Source: Bacteroidales bacterium (lineage in GTDB: Bacteria > Bacteroidota > Bacteroidia > Bacteroidales > P3). From it: a stretch of DNA of 64,000 nt. Positions 52,996-61,543 of this stretch are shown here, in pieces (the first letter of the stretch is position 1; every line of letters begins with the position of its first letter). The position numbers and the translations under genes are program-made. The notes under the pieces are model-generated. The model was not told the origin of the DNA. It did no database searches and was given only the letters and a program-made list of their open reading frames with translations. The stretch is from the NCBI GenBank assembly GCA_017451385.1, contig JAFSPS010000008.1:1-64000 (forward strand). Direction: 5' to 3'.

Positions 52996-53682
52996 TCACT
53001 GTCCGTTGTTGTCGAGTAGGTCGGGGCGGCGAAGGCGCGTACGTTCGAGAGCTTGTTCGTAGCGCCATTGTTCTATTTTAGCATGGTTGCCGCTGAGCAG
53101 TACGTCGGGCACGCGCCATCCGCGGAATTCGGCGGGGCGAGTGTATTCGGGTGGAGCGAGGAGTCCGTCTTGGAACGAGTCGGAGAGAGCGGACTGTTCG
53201 TCGCCTATCACGCCGGGGATGAGCCTAATCACGGCGTCGCACATCACGGCAGCTGCCAGTTCGCCGCCCGTCAGCACATAGTCGCCTATAGAAATCTCGC
53301 GTGTGATGAAATGTTCGCGTATGCGCTCGTCGATGCCTTTGTAGTGGCCGCAAAGGATTATCATGTTGCCTTTCATCGAAAGCTCGTTAGCCATGCCTTG
53401 GGAGAAGAGGTTGCCGTCGGGTGCGGTATAGATTACCTCGTCGTAGCTGCGTTCGTTTTGCAGAGCCTCTATACAGTTGGCGAGAGGTTCTACCGCCATG
53501 ACCATGCCGGCATTGCCACCGTAGGGGTAGTCGTCCACGCTGCCGTAGCGTGTCAGCGAGTAGTCGTGAAGGTTGTGGAAATGCACCTCCACGAGCCCTT
53601 TCTTTTGGGCGCGCATGATGATGGATTCTTCGAAGAACATGCTCATCATCTGAGGAAAGAGTGTCAGTATGTCTATGCGCAT
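52996..53682 (-). CDS. trmD: tRNA (guanine-N1)-methyltransferase
   Basis: TrmD methylates G37 of tRNAs reading CNN and prevents frameshifting. The 228-residue protein starts [16 protein letters not shown] and has the trefoil-knot segments [13 protein letters not shown] and [14 protein letters not shown]. Length is typical. Not in the rpsP-rimM-rplS context seen elsewhere; the upstream neighbour is the M23 endopeptidase, 41 bases away. Confidence 0.96.
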   Translation of the reverse strand: MRIDILTLFPQMMSMFFEESIIMRAQKKGLVEVHFHNLHDYSLTRYGSVDDYPYGGNAGMVMAVEPLANCIEALQNERSYDEVIYTAPDGNLFSQGMANELSMKGNMIILCGHYKGIDERIREHFITREISIGDYVLTGGELAAAVMCDAVIRLIPGVIGDEQSALSDSFQDGLLAPPEYTRPAEFRGWRVPDVLLSGNHAKIEQWRYEQALERTRLRRPDLLDNNGQ

Positions 53683-53723
53683 TTGAAAAAGAGTCGGTAT
53701 TTGGTTGTTGTGAGGAATGCCTT

Positions 53724-54788
53724 TTACTTGACCCTGAGCTGTTGTCCTTCGCGTATTCTGTCTGATTTGAGGTGGTTGAGTTCTTTGAGTTTGCGAACAG
53801 TGGTTCCGTTGCGGGAGGCTATCTTGCTGAGATTGTCGCCCTTGCGGACACGATAGTATTGTTTGCCGCCTTTAGAAGTAGAGGCTTTGCCTTTGGATGA
53901 GCGCGAGGAGCGTCCGGTCTTGCGGAAGGAGTCTTTGGTGAGCGTAAGGTCGTTGGCGAGGAGCTGTCGAGTGTTGGGGTCTATCACGCTTTCGGGGTTC
54001 ATGGCGTTGCCCATGTAGCGTATTTCGAGGTGCAGATGGCTTCCGTAGGAGCGGCCTGTATTGCCGCAGAGGCCGATGCAGTCGCCGGCTTTGACTTCGT
54101 CGCCCGGCTGCACGTGGCGTGCCGACATGTGAGCGTAGTAGGTCTCAAGGCCGTTGTTGTGGCGTATTACGACGAGGTTGCCATAGGAGCGGTTGCGTAC
54201 GGAGATGCGCACGGTGCCGTCGAACATGGCGTAGATGGGTTCTCCTTTTGGTGCTGCGATGTCGAGGCCGTAGTGGAAGCGGCGACGGCGCGGACCGAAA
54301 TGTGAGGAGGCACGGGCTGTCTCGCCTATGGGCATGGCGTATTCCTCGCCACGCTCAGGGTGGGTGAGCATTATGTGGATGGGCTCGGTGATAGTGTTGA
54401 CATCAAGTTTTGGGTAGTGTATTGTTGAAGAGTCGAAAGAGGCGTAGAGTATCTCGTCTTCGCTCTCAGCGCCTTCGTCCTCGATGGTTTGCAATACTTG
54501 TGGCATCATGTCGGGGTCCTCGTCGTTGTCGGCATCTTCCATAGGCGGGGGAGGCAGCAATGGGGGACGTTCGTACATGTAGCTTTCTTGCTCTGTGGTG
54601 GTGGCTTGTGGCTCGGTGAGGATGTCGATATATTCGTCGTCTTCGTCATAGATGACATCCATCCGGTTTACGCGCACCTCGCTTTTCTGTGGTTTGGTGG
54701 GAGTGGTCTTATTGTTTTGTGCTATGCCGACGGAGCAGAATACGATGGATAAAAGAAAAACTACGAAGTGTTGTGTGTGCTTACTCAT
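53724..54788 (-). CDS. Secreted M23 endopeptidase with C-terminal LysM
   Basis: The start at 54788 gives a signal peptide ([18 protein letters not shown]) and 354 residues; an in-frame codon at 54848 lies upstream of the promoter and is rejected. Residues 175-290 form an LytM/M23 metallopeptidase domain: [27 protein letters not shown] (HxxxD-type first ligands), [21 protein letters not shown] and [14 protein letters not shown] (HxH). The last 45 residues are a LysM domain ([28 protein letters not shown]). A DED-rich linker follows the signal peptide. It should cut peptide cross-links of peptidoglycan during growth or division. Confidence 0.92.
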   Translation of the reverse strand: MSKHTQHFVVFLLSIVFCSVGIAQNNKTTPTKPQKSEVRVNRMDVIYDEDDEYIDILTEPQATTTEQESYMYERPPLLPPPPMEDADNDEDPDMMPQVLQTIEDEGAESEDEILYASFDSSTIHYPKLDVNTITEPIHIMLTHPERGEEYAMPIGETARASSHFGPRRRRFHYGLDIAAPKGEPIYAMFDGTVRISVRNRSYGNLVVIRHNNGLETYYAHMSARHVQPGDEVKAGDCIGLCGNTGRSYGSHLHLEIRYMGNAMNPESVIDPNTRQLLANDLTLTKDSFRKTGRSSRSSKGKASTSKGGKQYYRVRKGDNLSKIASRNGTTVRKLKELNHLKSDRIREGQQLRVK

Positions 54789-54822
54789 AGTGTGTGCTGA
54801 TGTCAAGATGTGTAATAAACTG

Positions 54823-54830
54823 CAAAGATA
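54823..54830 (-). promoter_or_regulatory. -7 box of the M23 endopeptidase gene
   Basis: TATCTTTG on the minus strand matches TAnnTTTG, 35 bases upstream of the chosen start; the same octamer precedes the T9SS cargo gene at 56372-56379. Confidence 0.55.
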
Positions 54831-54883
54831 CATTTTTTCGCAAAACAAAGTGTGAAAAAATGTAAATTAGGTAGATGAATGTA

Positions 54884-54931
54884 TAAAAAAAGGAGAGAGG
54901 ATGCTGCGGTGGGGCAGCCTCCTCTCTCCTT
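54884..54931 (-). terminator. Terminator of the second T9SS cargo gene
   Basis: On the minus strand AAGGAGAGAGGA-G-GCTGC pairs with GCAGC-A-TCCTCTCTCCTT around CCCACC, then TTTTTTTATAC. It is one of the strongest stems in the window. It lies 46 bases behind the stop codon. Confidence 0.92.
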
Positions 54932-54977
54932 CTTTCCCCATGAGACGTGGTGTGCCATGAGGTATTGTGATGATTAT

Positions 54978-56318
54978 TTATTTCTTGATAATCTGGCGTG
55001 TAGTAGAGCCTTCGCTGGTGCTGATGCGCAGCATATAGACGCCGTTGGCAATGCCGGCGAGGTTGATGCTGTTGCTCTGTGTATTGCGTAGCAGGGTACG
55101 GCCAGACATGTCCATGAGTTCTATGCGGGCGTTGTCCACGCCGTTGATGCGCACCATGCTGGTGGCAGGGTTAGGATAGATGCTCACGCCTGTCAGTTCA
55201 ACGTCGTTGATGCCTTCGGGTTGCTTCTCGGTCCATTGGGCGTAGAAGGTAGTGGCTTCCCAGCAGATGGCATAGTCGCCAGCGGCATAGTTGTCGCCAG
55301 AGCCGTCGGCTTCGGTGTTCCAACCGGCAAGAGAGAGGTTGCCGTTGGAGATAGTGCTGGCGTCAGGCATCTCCACAACGGGGTAGTAAGCCCAATAGTA
55401 GTGTCCGGGGTCGTCTGGCGAGATGGTGTCGGCAACAAGGATGGAGGTGGTGAAGGTGCCTTGTCCGCCGTTGGCGTCGAAGGTGATTTCGGTGGGGATA
55501 CCCCAGCGGGCGAAGAAACGCATATCGGCATCAACGGCAACGGTGTCGCCTACCATGACCCAATATTCGCCGTCCTCGTCGGTGGTGTACCATCCGACAA
55601 TCTCGTAGCCGTCGCGCACAAAGCCGTTGTTGGCGGGGACAGCAAAAGCCTTGTTGGCGAAGACCGTCATGTCGGGCATGCTACCGCTTACGCCATTATC
55701 CTCATTAAGGAAGGAGATGGTGAGCGGCTTGGTGCCGAGCGTAAAATCATTGATAATTAACAATGACTCGTCGCCCAAAGTTTGTCCATGAACTATAATG
55801 AATTGGTAGTCACGGTCTGTCTCCTGTAATCCGAGCGTGTTTTTTAATTCGCCCAGGTCATATACTAAATACTGGTAGCCGTCTTCACTTAGGATTGCCT
55901 TGCCGGCTTCAATCTGTTTAGGTGTTGAAAAGGTGTCGATGTATACCAAAATGCTAATGGAATTAGCTGCTACACCTGTGGATTCAAACGTTATAGTTTG
56001 CGTTCCAATTGCAAGAAAACCGTTAGTATCCTGGATGTTTAACTTATATATGGGCGATTGGAGCATATTGTTGATGGTAGTAGCCTGATTTTTGTCTCTG
56101 TCGCCAAGGACGTCACTGTACGATGAGATATATCCATACTCATCGTCTATTTGCCAAAAGCCATAATAAATCTGGCCTTGATAGGATATTGCACTAATCC
56201 ATCCCTCTTGCAGAGCGCTGGCAGAATCACTGAAAGTCTGCTGATAATAATGATAGTTTTGTGCAAACATTGTCATGCTCATCAGCACGGCAACGGCAAA
56301 GGATAAAATCTTTTTCAT
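54978..56318 (-). CDS. T9SS-secreted protein with Listeria-Bacteroides repeats
   Basis: The 446-residue protein has a signal peptide (ILSFAVAVLMSMTMFAQ), an N-terminal beta-rich domain (20-210) with QTFSDSASALQEGW, resembling choice-of-anchor-J domains, and two InlB/Flg_new-type repeats at about 215-290 (FLNEDNGVSGSM ... GYEIVGWYTTDEDG) and 290-368 (ITFDANGGQGTF ... LAGWNTEADGSG). The type IX sorting tail follows at 375-446 (VSIYPNPATSMVRING, IELMDMSGRTLL, GIANGVYMLRI, TRQIIKK). Surface attachment or secretion via T9SS is expected. Own promoter and a strong terminator. QPEGINDV in front of the tail is shared with the cargo protein at 32584-35373. Confidence 0.9.
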   Translation of the reverse strand: MKKILSFAVAVLMSMTMFAQNYHYYQQTFSDSASALQEGWISAISYQGQIYYGFWQIDDEYGYISSYSDVLGDRDKNQATTINNMLQSPIYKLNIQDTNGFLAIGTQTITFESTGVAANSISILVYIDTFSTPKQIEAGKAILSEDGYQYLVYDLGELKNTLGLQETDRDYQFIIVHGQTLGDESLLIINDFTLGTKPLTISFLNEDNGVSGSMPDMTVFANKAFAVPANNGFVRDGYEIVGWYTTDEDGEYWVMVGDTVAVDADMRFFARWGIPTEITFDANGGQGTFTTSILVADTISPDDPGHYYWAYYPVVEMPDASTISNGNLSLAGWNTEADGSGDNYAAGDYAICWEATTFYAQWTEKQPEGINDVELTGVSIYPNPATSMVRINGVDNARIELMDMSGRTLLRNTQSNSINLAGIANGVYMLRISTSEGSTTRQIIKK

Positions 56319-56371
56319 AATTATTTGATATTTTATTGTTTGCTTATTATTTGTCTATTGTTTGACTTTTG

Positions 56372-56379
56372 CAAAGATA
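56372..56379 (-). promoter_or_regulatory. -7 box of the second T9SS cargo gene
   Basis: TATCTTTG on the minus strand, 53 bases ahead of the start codon, followed by GCAAAAGTC; no clear -33 box. Confidence 0.5.
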
Positions 56380-56464
56380 GTGTTTTTTCTTTTCTCCTCG
56401 GAGTGATAGATTCTTTTTGCGCGTCATGATGGTCTTCGTGTGGCAGGCAAGGCATAGGGATGTT

Positions 56465-57634
56465 TTAGAAACACTCTTTGAGCATCTGCAGAACCTCGTC
56501 GGTCGAGGGGACGTGATATCCACCGCATTTGTTGCAGCTTGCGGCAATGAGTGGCAGCATCTCCTCGGTAGTGCCTACCTCGCGCAGCGTCTGCGGGATG
56601 CCGAGTTCGGCGATGAAGCGGCTGAGACATTCGATGCCTTCGAGAGCTATCTGCTCATCGCTCTTGCCATCGGGGTTGACGCCCCAGATGTGGGTGGCGA
56701 AGCGCACGAAGCGGTGCAGTCCGAAGTGGCAGATGTGCCGATAGTAGGGTATGGAGATGATGGCGAGGCCTACGCCGTGAGCACAGTCGGTGTAGGCACC
56801 GAGTTGGTGTTCAATCTGGTGCACCATCCAGTCCTGAGTCTTGGAGAGGGAGAGAATCTTGTTGAGGGCCATGGTGGCACACCACATGATGTTGCTGCGT
56901 GCCTCGTAATCTTCGGGGTTGACGATGGCTTTGCGTGCAGCAGAGATGAGAGCCAGCATGTCACCTTCGAGGAGGTAGTCGCTCGTGCAGTCGTCGGAGC
57001 CGCTGAAGTATTGTTCCATCAGGTGCGAGAAGGTGTCAAAGATGCCGCTGACCATCTGGTAGCGTGGCACGGTGTAGGTGTATTCGGGGTTGAGGATGGA
57101 GAAGCGTGGCGCAAAGGTGGCGAGGGGGAACACGCGTCCTTGCTTGATGGTCTGCTCCTCGTTGGTGATGACGGAGCCGCCGTTCATCTCGGAGGCGGTG
57201 CCTGTCATGGTGAGCACGGTGCCAATGGGCACTACGGTGCCTTCCACCTCTTCGCCTTGCATCCAGTAGCGCGTCCACGGGTCGCCATGCGTGCATGCCG
57301 CTGCTGCCGCTATGCCTTTTGAGCAGTCAATGACGGAGCCACCGCCAACGGCAAGGATGAGGTCTATGTGTTGCTCGCGCACTATCTTTGCTCCTGCCAG
57401 CACCTGCGCATAGGTGGGGTTGGACTTGATGCCTGCCAGCTCGCTGACATTCTTGCCTGTGGCTTGCATGGCGGCAAGGACGGTATCATATATGCCGTTG
57501 TTCTTGATGGAGTTGCGGCCATATACCAGCAGGATGTTGCGTCCGTAGTTGTTCAGCTCGGTAGTCAGGTGTTGCATGGCGCTGCGTCCGAAGTGGATGC
57601 GTGTAGGGTTCTCGTAGGTAAAGTCGTATATCAT
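56465..57634 (-). CDS. Iron-containing alcohol dehydrogenase (YqhD/BdhA type)
   Basis: NAD(P)H-dependent group III dehydrogenase that reduces aldehydes. The 389-residue protein has the nucleotide loop VGGGSVIDCSKGIA (GGGS at 97-100), and the metal ligands Asp200 and His204 (GIFDTFSHLMEQYF), His276 (IEHQLGA) and His286 (CAHGVGLA), which correspond to D194, H198, H267 and H281 of E. coli YqhD. GTASEMNGGSVITN is also typical. It is monocistronic, with the AT-rich repeat array directly upstream. Physiological substrate unknown. Confidence 0.93.
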   Translation of the reverse strand: MIYDFTYENPTRIHFGRSAMQHLTTELNNYGRNILLVYGRNSIKNNGIYDTVLAAMQATGKNVSELAGIKSNPTYAQVLAGAKIVREQHIDLILAVGGGSVIDCSKGIAAAAACTHGDPWTRYWMQGEEVEGTVVPIGTVLTMTGTASEMNGGSVITNEEQTIKQGRVFPLATFAPRFSILNPEYTYTVPRYQMVSGIFDTFSHLMEQYFSGSDDCTSDYLLEGDMLALISAARKAIVNPEDYEARSNIMWCATMALNKILSLSKTQDWMVHQIEHQLGAYTDCAHGVGLAIISIPYYRHICHFGLHRFVRFATHIWGVNPDGKSDEQIALEGIECLSRFIAELGIPQTLREVGTTEEMLPLIAASCNKCGGYHVPSTDEVLQMLKECF

Positions 57635-57638
57635 TGTT

Positions 57639-57860
57639 TTATCTCGGTTATTTTTTTTGTTATCTCGGCGAATTGTAATTAATTATAACGAATTGTTTTG
57701 TCTTGGTTAATTACAATTAATTATGTTTAATTATTTTCGGTTGATTATTATCTCGGCGAATTAGAATTAATTATGACGAATTGTTTTTATCCCGGGTAAT
57801 TATTTTTTTTATCTCGGTTAATTACAATTAATTATGTTTATATCTCGGTTAGTTATAACG
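57639..57860. repeat. Degenerate AT-rich repeat array (TATCTCGGCGAATT units)
   Basis: At least five units start TATCTCGG(C/T): at about 57640, 57661, 57750, 57811 and 57841. Two continue GCGAATT-RNAATTAATTAT-RACGAATTGTTTT; others continue TTAATTACAATTAATTATG, which is largely the inverse complement of the first kind. One unit matches the array at 28480-28510 at 28 of 29 bases. The array fills the gap between two minus-strand genes and overlaps the leader of the dehydrogenase gene. Confidence 0.7.
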
Positions 57861-57897
57861 GGGTTGTTTTGTTTGATTTTCGGTGGATTGCAATGGA

Positions 57898-58089
57898 TTA
57901 AGACATGTGGATTTTCAGTTCTTTCTTCTTGCAGGTGCAGTTGGCGCAGCGGCCTGTCTTAGGGTCAGCGTTGGTGCAGGGACGTTTGAATTCCTTGCTC
58001 TTGTTCATCAGCATCTTTATGCCCAGACCAGCCATCATCAGCATGACGACAACAACGGCGGCGATAAGTGCAAAGACAAAGGTGTTCAT
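57898..58089 (-). CDS. Small Cys-rich single-pass membrane protein
   Basis: The 63-residue product has one membrane segment (residues 5-25) and a basic tail KSKEFKRPCTNADPKTGRCANCTCKKK with four cysteines at 38, 48, 51 and 53. The cysteine set could bind a metal or an iron-sulfur cluster. I recognise no named family, though small membrane peptides with such tails accompany iron and electron-transfer functions in several phyla. It lies 45 bases downstream of the exported flavodoxin on the same strand, so the two may be one transcript and act together. Confidence 0.6.
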   Translation of the reverse strand: MNTFVFALIAAVVVVMLMMAGLGIKMLMNKSKEFKRPCTNADPKTGRCANCTCKKKELKIHMS

Positions 58090-58134
58090 GGTGCAGTACG
58101 ATTAGAGGATTATGATGAATGAGATTTGTTGTGT

Positions 58135-58644
58135 TTATCGCATCAGCTTGGCATCGACAAAGTTGTAGGTCGGATAGGCGGCTTTCATGTCTTTCAGGGC
58201 ACGGTCGGGGGTGCTACCGCCAGATGTGGCGAAGAGGTGTATCTCTTTGCCTTTGAGGTCGTGCGCTTCGATGAAGGTGTTGATGATGGTTGGCGCAGTG
58301 TACCACCAGATGGGGAATCCGATATACACTACGTTGTAGTCTGCCATGTTGTCCACCTTGTTTTTGATGGCGGGGCGCGATGTGCGGTCGGCCATCTCCA
58401 CGGAGCTGCGCGACTGCTTGTTCTGCCAGTTGAGGTCGGCAGAGGTGTAGGCTTTCTCAGGCACTATCTCGAAGAGGTCGGCATTGAGGTCTTTGGCCAG
58501 CTTGGCAGCGGCATGTTTGGTTGTCTGTGTGCAGGAGAAGTAGGTTACGATGGTTTTCATATTTTGTTGTTTTGTTTTGTTATTCTGTGCGTTGGCACCT
58601 ATGGCGAGGAGTGCGCATAGTGCAATGGCGATTAGTTGTCTCAT
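58135..58644 (-). CDS. Exported flavodoxin
   Basis: After a signal peptide (LIAIALCALLAIGANAQ), the 169-residue protein is a flavodoxin-like FMN domain: TIVTYFSCTQTTKHAAAKLAKDL (phosphate loop) and NVVYIGFPIWWYTAPTIINTFIE (isoalloxazine loop with Trp-Trp-Tyr). A start at an internal ATG (58560, MKTIVTYFS) would give a cytosolic form, but the promoter TATATTTG at 58674-58681 fits the longer form. Periplasmic flavodoxins of this type are known in Bacteroidota, with unknown partners. The Cys-rich membrane peptide downstream is a candidate. Confidence 0.85.
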   Translation of the reverse strand: MRQLIAIALCALLAIGANAQNNKTKQQNMKTIVTYFSCTQTTKHAAAKLAKDLNADLFEIVPEKAYTSADLNWQNKQSRSSVEMADRTSRPAIKNKVDNMADYNVVYIGFPIWWYTAPTIINTFIEAHDLKGKEIHLFATSGGSTPDRALKDMKAAYPTYNFVDAKLMR

Positions 58645-58673
58645 GGTTGTATTTGTTTTGTTTGTTTAATGTG

Positions 58674-58681
58674 CAAATATA
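58674..58681 (-). promoter_or_regulatory. -7 box of the flavodoxin gene
   Basis: TATATTTG on the minus strand, 30 bases ahead of the ATG; the short leader supports initiation at 58644. Confidence 0.6.
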
Positions 58682-58875
58682 TGATTTTTTTCTCTTATGT
58701 GAAAAGCCACAGAAATCTGTAAAATAACGATTGCTTATAGTGGGATGTGGAATATTCTGAATTTTATTTCATTGCATTGTTTTTTTGTCTTTCTGTCAAA
58801 AGCGTGTGGGAAGGATTCATGGCGTTATATTATGTACGAATGACGCTCTGCCTTGTCGGTGTCGTCATTCGCTAT

Positions 58876-60150
58876 TTACAGCCTTTGCTCGTAGTTTTTT
58901 ATGAGGGCAAAGAACCAAACGGTTTGTGCCACCAGTAGCATAGCGGCGACGGCGAAGAAGAGACCCATAGCCAATAGTGGCGAATGGAGCGATATGCCTA
59001 TGGCGAGGGCGGCGGCTTGCAGAACGAGGCGTGCCAGCGAGAAAAGGAAGAGCCCTCGCTGACGGTCGAAGAGGTCGGGGATGAAGTTGATGCCGTTGCT
59101 CACCAGCACCATCAGGAGCCACGGCAGCATGAGACGGATGTAGTCGGCTGTGGCAGCCCATGGTGCGCCGAGCATCCACGAGCAGAGCCACGGCAGGGCG
59201 AAATAGAGTAGGGCGAAAAGTGGCATGGCTATGAGTAGGATGCCGACGGCATAGCGTGCTATACTGTGGCGTATGGGTTTGCGACATTGCACATGCTGCG
59301 CCGCCTGTTGGTAGAGCGCTTTGTTGACGGATGAGCAGATGATGTTGATGGGGCGGTGGGCGAGGGTGAATGCCATGCCTACGAAGCCTACTGTGGCGAG
59401 GTCGAAGGCGGGAGCGAGAAGCAGGAGCGGCAGGTTGGAGGCGAGGCTGTCGGTGAGTGCTTTGGGCAGCGTGAAGCGGGGGAAGTTGCGATAGCGGTGT
59501 GCGGCGGCACGCATTCCGCGCCACTCTATGCGGCATAGCTTACGCCACAGCGCGCGTGGGGTGCGTAGCAGCGTGATGGATAGTGCCAGTGCCGGTGCCA
59601 GCACCGAGCCGTATATGAGTCCGCCGCCAATGGACATCTTGCCGGCGACGGCCTTGGTGGTGGCGTTGAGCAGGCTCTGGTCCACCTGATAGGAGGCGGC
59701 GCGGTCGAAACGGTCGTGGCGCAGGAGCCAGAAGTTGCACAAGGCCCATGATGCCATGACAGCCACATAGAGCGGCATGAGCCACCACAGGCGTGCCAGC
59801 CCGTCGGCATCGAGGAGGTGCTCTATCCCGCTGGCGAAAGGGATGCTTGCTGCGGTGGCAGCGACGACTGCTGCGGTGGCTGCCAGTCCTGCCTGTGCTA
59901 CCCATGCACCTTGGCGGTGGCTGCGTGGCAGAACGACGGCATACTCATACTGCATCGTGGCGAGGAGTACGAGTATGCCGCCGATGGTCAGGAAGATGTT
60001 GAAGACGCCGAAATCGTCGGCAGTGTAGAGGCGCGTGAGGAGCGGATAGACCGCCAGTGCCACGGCTTGCGCCACCACGTTGGCCGTGAGTAGCTGCGAG
60101 GCGTTGCGCAGCAGGGGCGAGCGGAAAAGATGCTTGATGCTATGCGCCAC
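58876..60150 (-). CDS. Polysaccharide flippase (Wzx/MATE-like)
   Basis: The 424-residue membrane protein has about twelve helices. The start LLRNASQLLTANVVAQAVALAVYPLLTRLYTADDFGVFNIFLTIGGIL is the hallmark opening of the oligosaccharide flippase (Wzx, MOP superfamily), and residues 230-270 hold RYRNFPRFTLPKALTDSLASNLPLLLLAPAF as in related LPS/capsule exporters. It should flip lipid-linked sugars across the inner membrane. It follows the HtrA gene by 12 bases, so both are on one transcript; no glycosyltransferases are beside it. Confidence 0.88.
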   Translation of the reverse strand: MAHSIKHLFRSPLLRNASQLLTANVVAQAVALAVYPLLTRLYTADDFGVFNIFLTIGGILVLLATMQYEYAVVLPRSHRQGAWVAQAGLAATAAVVAATAASIPFASGIEHLLDADGLARLWWLMPLYVAVMASWALCNFWLLRHDRFDRAASYQVDQSLLNATTKAVAGKMSIGGGLIYGSVLAPALALSITLLRTPRALWRKLCRIEWRGMRAAAHRYRNFPRFTLPKALTDSLASNLPLLLLAPAFDLATVGFVGMAFTLAHRPINIICSSVNKALYQQAAQHVQCRKPIRHSIARYAVGILLIAMPLFALLYFALPWLCSWMLGAPWAATADYIRLMLPWLLMVLVSNGINFIPDLFDRQRGLFLFSLARLVLQAAALAIGISLHSPLLAMGLFFAVAAMLLVAQTVWFFALIKNYEQRL

Positions 60151-60162
60151 GGCGAGGGATGG

Positions 60163-61299
60163 CTAACGGGTGAGAATCTGCGTGTTGCTCATAGCATTGA
60201 GCAATGTCACGGTGGTGGTGTGCTCCTGCGTGTTGCGGCGATAGGTAATATCTATCTTGTCGCCGGGCGAGCACTTGCCCAGCAGTTCCATCATCTCGGC
60301 GTAGGAGTTGATGGGCGAGCCTGCCATGTTGACAATCACGTCGCCAGCCTTGATGCCGGCACGGTCGGCGGCACAGTCGGCGATGGTGCGTGTGATGATT
60401 ACTCCGCGCACCTCGTTCATGCCCATCTGTTGCGCTATCTGCTGTGTCATCTCCGTCACGTTGACACCGAGGTAGGCGCGTTGCGTGTAGCCGTACTCTT
60501 TGAGGTCGCGCACCACCTTCTGTGCCAGGTCGGAGGGGATGGCGAAGGAGTAGCCGGTATAGTATCCGTCGCCAGAGGCTATGGCGGTGTTGATGCCTAT
60601 CAGCTGTCCGTCGCCATTGACGAGAGCGCCGCCCGAGTTGCCTGAATTGACGGCGGCGTCGGTCTGCAGGAACGACTCGATGGGGCTCTCCAGTCCGCGC
60701 GTGTTCTCGATGATGCCCATATTGCGTGCCTTGGCGCTGATGATGCCTGCTGTGACGGTGGAGGTGAGGTTGAAGGGGTTGCCTATGGCCAGCACAGGCT
60801 CGCCAATGCGCACGCTGTCGCTGTTGCCGAAGGGTATCCATGTAAGACCATCGACATCAATCTTTATCAGTGCGAGGTCGGTGGCAGGGTCGTGGCCTAT
60901 CAGCGTGGCAGGGAAGACGCGTTTGTCGTTGAGCGACACCGTAATCTTCTCGGCATCCTGCACCACATGGTTGTTGGTGACGATATATCCGTCGGGCGAG
61001 ATAATGACGCCGGAGCCGAAGGCGCTGTAGTGCTGCTTCTGTACGCCACGGTCAATAATCATGCCGAAGAAGGACTGATAGAGCGGGGTGAGCTTGGTCA
61101 TCTCGGTCTTTATGTGGACCACGCCGTCAATGGTGTTGGCTGCCACCTGCGAGAAATCAACATATTTAATTTGTGAGGTGTGCGAGGAAGGAGCTGCCGA
61201 TTGAGCGAAAGGTTGAACCGAGGTCTCTTTGTTGGGCTCGGCCTGCGTGCAGCTGCTGAGAACTGTCAATGCCAATAATGCAAAAAAGATTCGTTTCAT
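60163..61299 (-). CDS. HtrA/Deg-type serine protease lipoprotein
   Basis: The start at 61299 gives a lipoprotein signal (LLALTVLSSC, Cys17) and 378 residues; the longer frame from 61410 is unsupported. The trypsin-like domain has His111 (GYIVTNNHVVQDA), Asp141 (HDPATDLALIKID) and Ser222 (NSGNSGGALVNG). One PDZ domain follows (RAYLGVNVTEMTQQ ... GIKAGDVIVNMAGSPI). DegP usually has two PDZ domains; the single one is more like DegS/HtrA2. As an envelope lipoprotein it may sense or degrade misfolded proteins. A minus-strand -7 box TACTTTTG at 61501-61508 would give a leader of about 195 bases. Confidence 0.92.
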   Translation of the reverse strand: MKRIFFALLALTVLSSCTQAEPNKETSVQPFAQSAAPSSHTSQIKYVDFSQVAANTIDGVVHIKTEMTKLTPLYQSFFGMIIDRGVQKQHYSAFGSGVIISPDGYIVTNNHVVQDAEKITVSLNDKRVFPATLIGHDPATDLALIKIDVDGLTWIPFGNSDSVRIGEPVLAIGNPFNLTSTVTAGIISAKARNMGIIENTRGLESPIESFLQTDAAVNSGNSGGALVNGDGQLIGINTAIASGDGYYTGYSFAIPSDLAQKVVRDLKEYGYTQRAYLGVNVTEMTQQIAQQMGMNEVRGVIITRTIADCAADRAGIKAGDVIVNMAGSPINSYAEMMELLGKCSPGDKIDITYRRNTQEHTTTVTLLNAMSNTQILTR

Positions 61300-61500
61300 A
61301 ATATGTATAGTTTGAATGTTAAGATAATCATGCCTTGTTTTTCCGTGGCTGATGCTGCGTGGCGTGCCAGTGTTGTCGCATTGTGTTCTACGGCATAGTG
61401 GTGCTGCCATCGCGTCAGCCTTGATGAGGAGGTAAAAATCATTACATAGGCAAGTTATCTTTACATTATATTGCTACAAATAAAAACTCATTTTGAGTGC

Positions 61501-61508
61501 CAAAAGTA
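61501..61508 (-). promoter_or_regulatory. Possible -7 box for the HtrA gene
   Basis: TACTTTTG on the minus strand; the leader would be long and no -33 box is evident. The spacer 61300-61543 contains nothing else I can name. Confidence 0.4.
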
Positions 61509-61543
61509 TATAACACAGTCAAAAAAGTGTCTTTCCTGCCATA

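Noticed and set aside
56417-57322. 301-codon plus-strand frame opposite the alcohol dehydrogenase
   Set aside because: It is His/Val/Gly-rich shadow text; the dehydrogenase has all its metal ligands on the other strand.
57639-57860. CRISPR array
   Set aside because: Units are degenerate, of unequal spacing and partly inverse to each other; there are no unique spacers of constant length and no cas genes.
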